DNA of 64,000 nucleotides from Pseudogemmobacter hezensis. Lineage in GTDB: Bacteria > Pseudomonadota > Alphaproteobacteria > Rhodobacterales > Rhodobacteraceae. Made by a program: the position numbers and the translations under genes. The first letter of the stretch is position 1; each line of letters starts with the position of its first letter. The notes under the pieces were generated by a model. The model was not told where the DNA came from. It saw only the letters and a program-made list of their open reading frames with translations, and made no database searches. This document shows positions 61,223 to 64,000 of the stretch, in pieces. The stretch covers positions 124,001-188,000 of the forward strand of contig NZ_JABJXT010000009.1 of assembly GCF_013155295.1 (NCBI RefSeq), given 5' to 3'.

Positions 61223-61565
61223 CGACAAGCCCCTGAACCGATGTGATTTTCTCTGCCGGGATGCCCCCCAGCGCCAGATTGTCGGCCACCATCCAGGCCC
61301 GCGCCACCGCCTCATCGCCGCCGGTAATCGCATCAAGCGCGCGAAACAGCCGCACCAGCAGCGCAGACAGCTCCCAGGCTTTGCTGCCCTCTTCGATGCC
61401 AGCCATGCCCTTTTTCAGCCGCGAGACGCTGGGTTCCGACAGGCCGATGACCCGCGCAAACTGCCGCGCAGTCAGGCCAAGCCGCTCTGCCGAGCGCAGC
61501 GCGGCCCGGGTCAGCACCTGGCTGCGGTCAGGGATCTCCATTGCGAAGGCCGGAAATGCGAGCAT
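61182..61565 (-). CDS. Xre/MbcA/ParS-type antitoxin (DUF2384)
   Basis: A 127-residue antitoxin. The N-terminal helix-turn-helix (SAERLGLTARQFARVIGLSEPSVSRLKKG) binds DNA. The C-terminal MbcA/ParS toxin-binding domain has the typical RLFRALDAITGGDEAVARAWM and NLALGGIPAEKI region. It neutralises the RES protein encoded next and likely represses its own promoter. AAAGGA precedes the ATG at 61565. A near-palindrome (61581-61608) just upstream is a likely operator. Confidence 0.88.
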   Translation of the reverse strand: MLAFPAFAMEIPDRSQVLTRAALRSAERLGLTARQFARVIGLSEPSVSRLKKGMAGIEEGSKAWELSALLVRLFRALDAITGGDEAVARAWMVADNLALGGIPAEKITSVQGLVDVCTYLDTRRARL

Positions 61566-61580
61566 GATATGTCCTTTCTG

Positions 61581-61608
61581 GTGAAAATATAACGCATATA
61601 AGTTTCAC
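61581..61608. promoter_or_regulatory. Probable operator of the RES/Xre module
   Basis: GTGAAA and TTTCAC arms enclose TATA-ACGCA-TATA, a nested near-palindrome 16-43 nt upstream of the antitoxin start. It is positioned for autorepression. Confidence 0.55.
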
Positions 61609-61701
61609 GGGAAAGAAGTATCTCTGCGCGTTGCAATAAACCGGGTATACAGCCCCCGCAGACAGCCGGCAGAGGGGCTGGGTCTTGTCTGTCGTCTCTC
61701 A

Positions 61702-61730
61702 ATATCTATATCGTTTAGAGGTATAGATAT
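61702..61730. promoter_or_regulatory. Palindrome upstream of the MerR regulator
   Basis: Perfect 9-bp arms ATATCTATA/TATAGATAT around an 11-nt spacer, ending 9 nt before the regulator's ATG and touching its GAGG ribosome site. Likely autoregulatory operator. Confidence 0.6.
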
Positions 61731-61739
61731 GAGGCGATC

Positions 61740-62189
61740 ATGCTGACGATTGGAAAACTGGGCCAGCGCACCGGGGTTAAGGTGCCGACCATCCGTTATT
61801 ATGAGCAGATCGGCATGCTGCCCGAGGCAGAGCGCTCTGCCGGAAATCAGCGGCTTTATGGCAAGGCCGCCGAGGATCGGCTGCGCTTCATCCGCCATTC
61901 GCGCGATCTTGGCTTCCCGCTTGAGGCGATCCGCGATCTGCTGTCGCTGTCAGATCAGCCGGGGCAATCATGTGCCGCAGCGGATGGCATTGCCCGCCAG
62001 CAGCTGACCGCGGTGCGGGCGCGGATCTCGCGGCTGCAGGCCCTTGAGGCCGAGCTGGAGCGGATGCTGATCCAATGCGCCCATGGCACGATCGGGGATT
62101 GCCGGGTGATCGAGGTGCTGGGCGACCATCGGCTTTGCGATCATGATCATGGCGCAGATGCCCAGGCTTTTGCGCCCGGCGACGCGTGA
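61740..62189 (+). CDS. MerR-family metal regulator (divalent-metal type)
   Basis: A 149-residue MerR protein. The helix-turn-helix (TIGKLGQRTGVKVPTIRYYEQIGML) and the second DNA-binding helix are standard. A Cys in GQSCAAADG aligns with the Cys that ZntR, CadR and PbrR use for +2 metals, where CueR has Ser. Further metal ligands are in the C-terminal CAHGTIGDC and LCDHDHG. It is therefore more likely a Zn/Cd/Pb sensor than the copper sensor for the CueR boxes. Starts 9 nt after a palindrome. No target gene is visible next to it. Confidence 0.88.
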   Translation: MLTIGKLGQRTGVKVPTIRYYEQIGMLPEAERSAGNQRLYGKAAEDRLRFIRHSRDLGFPLEAIRDLLSLSDQPGQSCAAADGIARQQLTAVRARISRLQALEAELERMLIQCAHGTIGDCRVIEVLGDHRLCDHDHGADAQAFAPGDA

Positions 62190-62448
62190 CGGCGGGCCTG
62201 GTTCTGCGCAAAGGGGCAGTAGCCTGATCGGGGCAAAGCGGCGCTGACGACGGTGCAAGGGGGGAATCCTATTCTGTTCCGGGGTCCGTCTTTAGAATCT
62301 CAATCACGATAAATCATATAGTCTTTTCTTGCAGGCCGCGCTGATCAGGCCCTGATCTCTGTCGCAGTGAACCGCGCAGGGCGTCAGGGATGATGGTGCA
62401 GGGCGGCCTGTCGCTGATCTCTGCAACCCGCAGGAAAGGACCAGGAGA

Positions 62449-63114
62449 ATGATCAATACGCTTATCGTTCCGGGCCTTGACGGATCCGCCGCCCCGCATT
62501 GGCAACATTGGTGGGCGGCGCGTGACCCGCATGCGCTGACGGTTGAACTGTCCGATCCCCATCGCCCCGTTGCGGCGGTCTGGGAGGTCGAACTGGCCTC
62601 GATGATTCTGGCGCATCCTGACTGTGTGCTTGTCGGCCACTCGCTGGGGGCGGTGCTGATCTCGCGAGTGCTGACGCAATGGCCGCATCTGCGGGTGGCG
62701 GGGGCGCTGCTGGTGACGCCGGCGGAAACGGCGGGGGCGGATCGGATTGGTCACTTCGGCCCGATCCCTGAGGCTGTGCTGGATCTGCCGGTGATCGTCG
62801 CGGCCAGCCGCAATGATCCCTGGATGAGTTTTGCCCGTGCCGCGCAGCTGTCGCGGGCCTGGGGCGCGGACCTCGTGGATCTGGGCTTTGTTGGCCATAT
62901 GAATGCGGCGGCAGGGTTTGGCCCCTGGGAAGAGGGGCGTCAGCTGCGCAACCAGCTGCTGGCCGAGGCGCAGGCCCCTTATCCGGCGGCCATTGCAAGT
63001 GCCGGGCTGGCGGCAGCACATCTGGGAAGGGCGCCAGGACAGGCCGGGCGGGACGGTGCCGAGCGGTGGAGCGATAGCCGCGGCTTTGGCGGCGCCAGAG
63101 GGGCTGTGGCATGA
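62449..63114 (+). CDS. RBBP9/YdeN-type serine hydrolase
   Basis: A 221-residue alpha/beta hydrolase. The N-terminal LIVPGLDGSAAPHWQHWW is the RBBP9 family start. The nucleophile Ser is in LVGHSLGAVL, the acid in AASRNDPW, and the His in GFVGHMNAAAGFGPW. The physiological substrate is unknown for bacterial members. GGACCAGGAGA precedes the ATG. The last 40 residues, after the hydrolase core, are Ala/Gly/Arg rich. Its stop overlaps the next gene's start by four bases. Confidence 0.88.
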   Translation: MINTLIVPGLDGSAAPHWQHWWAARDPHALTVELSDPHRPVAAVWEVELASMILAHPDCVLVGHSLGAVLISRVLTQWPHLRVAGALLVTPAETAGADRIGHFGPIPEAVLDLPVIVAASRNDPWMSFARAAQLSRAWGADLVDLGFVGHMNAAAGFGPWEEGRQLRNQLLAEAQAPYPAAIASAGLAAAHLGRAPGQAGRDGAERWSDSRGFGGARGAVA

Positions 63115-63386
63115 CGATTGGCATATCGCAGCCAGGCGCTGCCCGCGCGCCCGGTGACCATCCTGCCGCAGGCCACTCTGCCCAAGGCGGTCGCCCGGCC
63201 CGCTATGCTTCCGTGCAGGTGGCACGGCGGACGGCCGCGCAGGCCCCACGGCGGGGGGCAATGGTGCTGGCGGCAACCGCAATGGCTGCGGTGCTGGTGC
63301 TGACGGTGACGCCGAAAGGTGCATTCGCCTTCCTCAGCGCCAATCCGGCCGCAGCCTGGCAGGACGTGAACACCTCAGAAAGATAA
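63111..63386 (+). CDS. Small membrane/exported protein, unknown function
   Basis: A 91-residue protein starting at an ATG that overlaps the previous stop (ATGA). Residues 1-49 are polar and basic. Residues 50-73 form a hydrophobic segment ending in GAFA, after which a signal peptidase could cut. The last 18 residues are polar. An internal ATG at 63261 would give a 41-residue peptide that begins directly with this segment. I know no family for it. Position and coupling argue for a real gene. Confidence 0.55.
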   Translation: MTIGISQPGAARAPGDHPAAGHSAQGGRPARYASVQVARRTAAQAPRRGAMVLAATAMAAVLVLTVTPKGAFAFLSANPAAAWQDVNTSER

Positions 63387-63396
63387 GGAGAAAGCC

Positions 63397-63573
63397 ATGA
63401 TCTATAACGGTTTCGATCCCGCCATTCTGGCCTGGATTTCCGGCGAGGACAGGGTGGTCTCAGCGCAGGTTCAGGAAGAGCCGATAACGCCCCTGGAGAA
63501 ATATGTCCTGATCGGGGCCTCGGTTCTGGTGCTCCTGGTCGCCGCTGCATTGATCAGTGGCGTGTTGGGCTGA
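63397..63573 (+). CDS. 58-aa single-pass membrane protein, unknown function
   Basis: The ATG at 63397 follows AAGGAG (63385-63390) by 6 nt, one of the best ribosome sites in the window. The first 35 residues are polar and acidic. Residues 36-58 form one transmembrane helix (KYVLIGASVLVLLVAAALIS) running to the C-terminus, so it is likely tail-anchored. It is 10 nt after the preceding small gene. No family is recognised. Sequence is too short for a functional guess. Confidence 0.65.
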   Translation: MIYNGFDPAILAWISGEDRVVSAQVQEEPITPLEKYVLIGASVLVLLVAAALISGVLG

Positions 63574-63612
63574 GCATATAGCGGGCCCCGGCCCGGCTTA
63601 TGCCTTGGCCCC

Positions 63613-63680
63613 GCCGGTGTTTTGGCCGAGCCGGGGTTCTGGTCCCGCCGGTGTTCTGGCCGCGCCGGTATTCTGGCCAG
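63613..63680. repeat. 17-nt tandem repeat, four copies
   Basis: Units at 63613, 63630, 63647 and 63664, exactly 17 nt apart, each with core GCCGGxxTTCTGG or GCCGGTGTTTTGG. Confidence 0.92.
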
Positions 63681-63714
63681 CACATGACCTGGGGCCTGAT
63701 GAGTATCCCCTTGC

Positions 63715-63749
63715 AACACCCCGGGTGACGTTTCGCCCGGGGTGTTTTC
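63715..63749 (+). terminator. Intrinsic terminator of the RBBP9 operon
   Basis: AACACCCCGGG/CCCGGGGTGTT with a 10-nt loop, then TTCT. It lies 141 nt after the last small gene, with the tandem repeat between. Confidence 0.8.
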
Positions 63750-64000
63750 TGGCTGCGGGGCAGCGCCCTGTGACCGGCAGAATCAGCGCTGCGCCCCCAT
63801 GATCCAGCGCGGGAAATGCCGCCGCGCCCCTTTTATCCGGGGCGCTCCTCATCTGCAGGGCGGGCAGGTGATCCGTGCTGCGGGTTGTTTCTCAGGCGCA
63901 AACCCTGGGCAAAGGCGGTCTGCTGCCGGGGGCAGGGCGCTGATCTTTCATTTTCTCGCGCAGCTGTGTAAGAGCGGGGCTTGACCAGCGGCTGCGGATC

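Larger units (their letters stand above)
63574..64000. other. Non-coding right end of window
   Basis: About 425 bp after the last small gene. It holds a 17-nt repeat (63613-63680), a strong terminator (63715-63749), and a hairpin GCGCCCC/GGGGCGC near 63824-63845. Open frames here have no ribosome site or domain; a gene entering from the right cannot be excluded. Confidence 0.5.

Noticed and set aside
61740-62189. MerR regulator as the CueR of the copA/copZ boxes
   Set aside because: The Cys in GQSCAAADG is the divalent-metal signature; CueR has Ser there. It is also 60 kb from copA.
63613-63680. CRISPR-like array
   Set aside because: Units are contiguous 17-mers without spacers and there are no cas genes.
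63742-63984. 80-aa frame at the right edge
   Set aside because: Starts inside a terminator, no ribosome site, random composition.

Overview
The window is chromosomal DNA of high GC content. It fits an alphaproteobacterium of the Rhodobacteraceae/Paracoccaceae group. The inference rests on gene content and order (glgPBCAX-pgm, a cysG-DUF2849-cysI-cysH-DUF934-fpr sulfur operon, DUF6280 and DUF3422 proteins, a class II DAHP synthase, pcm-tolC-PopZ-like synteny), on codon use and on recurrent intergenic elements. I see no rRNA, tRNA, CRISPR array, prophage, plasmid or insertion-sequence gene. Most of the window is ordinary core genome, densely packed on both strands.

Layout. 1-2.0 kb: divergent copper export genes (5' part of copA, and copZ), each with a MerR/CueR-type promoter. 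2.2-3.7 kb: a Gln-rich micro-ORF, a TfoX C-terminal-domain protein and an Rrf2/NsrR-like regulator. 3.9-15.2 kb: a complete glycogen operon, glgP-glgB-glgC-glgA-glgX-pgm. 15.4-18.6 kb: class II DAHP synthase, infC (apparently with an AUA start codon) and a membrane-anchored Ala-rich protein. 18.8-24.4 kb: an assimilatory sulfate reduction operon with a divergent Lrp/AsnC regulator. 24.4-28.2 kb: a DMT transporter, tpiA, sufA, sufT and ssb. 28.7-33.1 kb: lytic transglycosylase, isoaspartyl methyltransferase-like protein, TolC, and a PopZ-like DUF2497 protein. 33.4-38.1 kb: DUF6280, YgfZ, an MsbA-like ABC exporter and ExoD. 38.5-42.7 kb: a DUF305 protein with a third CueR-type box, a glutamine-amidotransferase-like hydrolase, an L,D-transpeptidase lipoprotein and kynureninase. 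43.2-46.3 kb: pntAB, with an enlarged loop in PntB. 46.4-49.9 kb: Fe-alcohol dehydrogenase, glpK and an alpha/beta hydrolase. 50.0-55.6 kb: efp divergent from epmA, then obgE-proB-proA. 55.8-60.4 kb: DUF3422, FAD oxidoreductase, M20 amidohydrolase and msrA. 60.4-62.2 kb: a RES/Xre toxin-antitoxin pair and a divalent-metal-type MerR regulator. 62.4-63.6 kb: an RBBP9-like hydrolase followed by two tiny membrane proteins of unknown function.

How genes work together. Pgm and GlgC supply ADP-glucose to GlgA; GlgB branches the polymer; GlgP and GlgX degrade it. SUMT makes the siroheme precursor for CysI, CysH reduces activated sulfate, and Fpr can feed electrons through ferredoxin. EpmA modifies EF-P, encoded head-to-head with it. 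ProB and ProA begin proline synthesis. Three promoters with the same 19-bp-spacer CueR geometry (copA, copZ, DUF305) point to one copper regulon, although no CueR itself is visible.

Most unusual: (1) infC has no ATG/GTG/TTG between an in-frame stop and its conserved N-terminus, and an AUA sits 9 nt after a good Shine-Dalgarno. (2) About nineteen short tandem duplications (11-27 nt units, 2-4 copies) lie between genes, many overlapping or touching stop codons. (3) Three copies of a GC-hairpin repeat ending in GGACAGATGAA or a close variant. (4) The RBBP9 hydrolase/micro-membrane-protein operon. No obvious new defence or mobile system is present.
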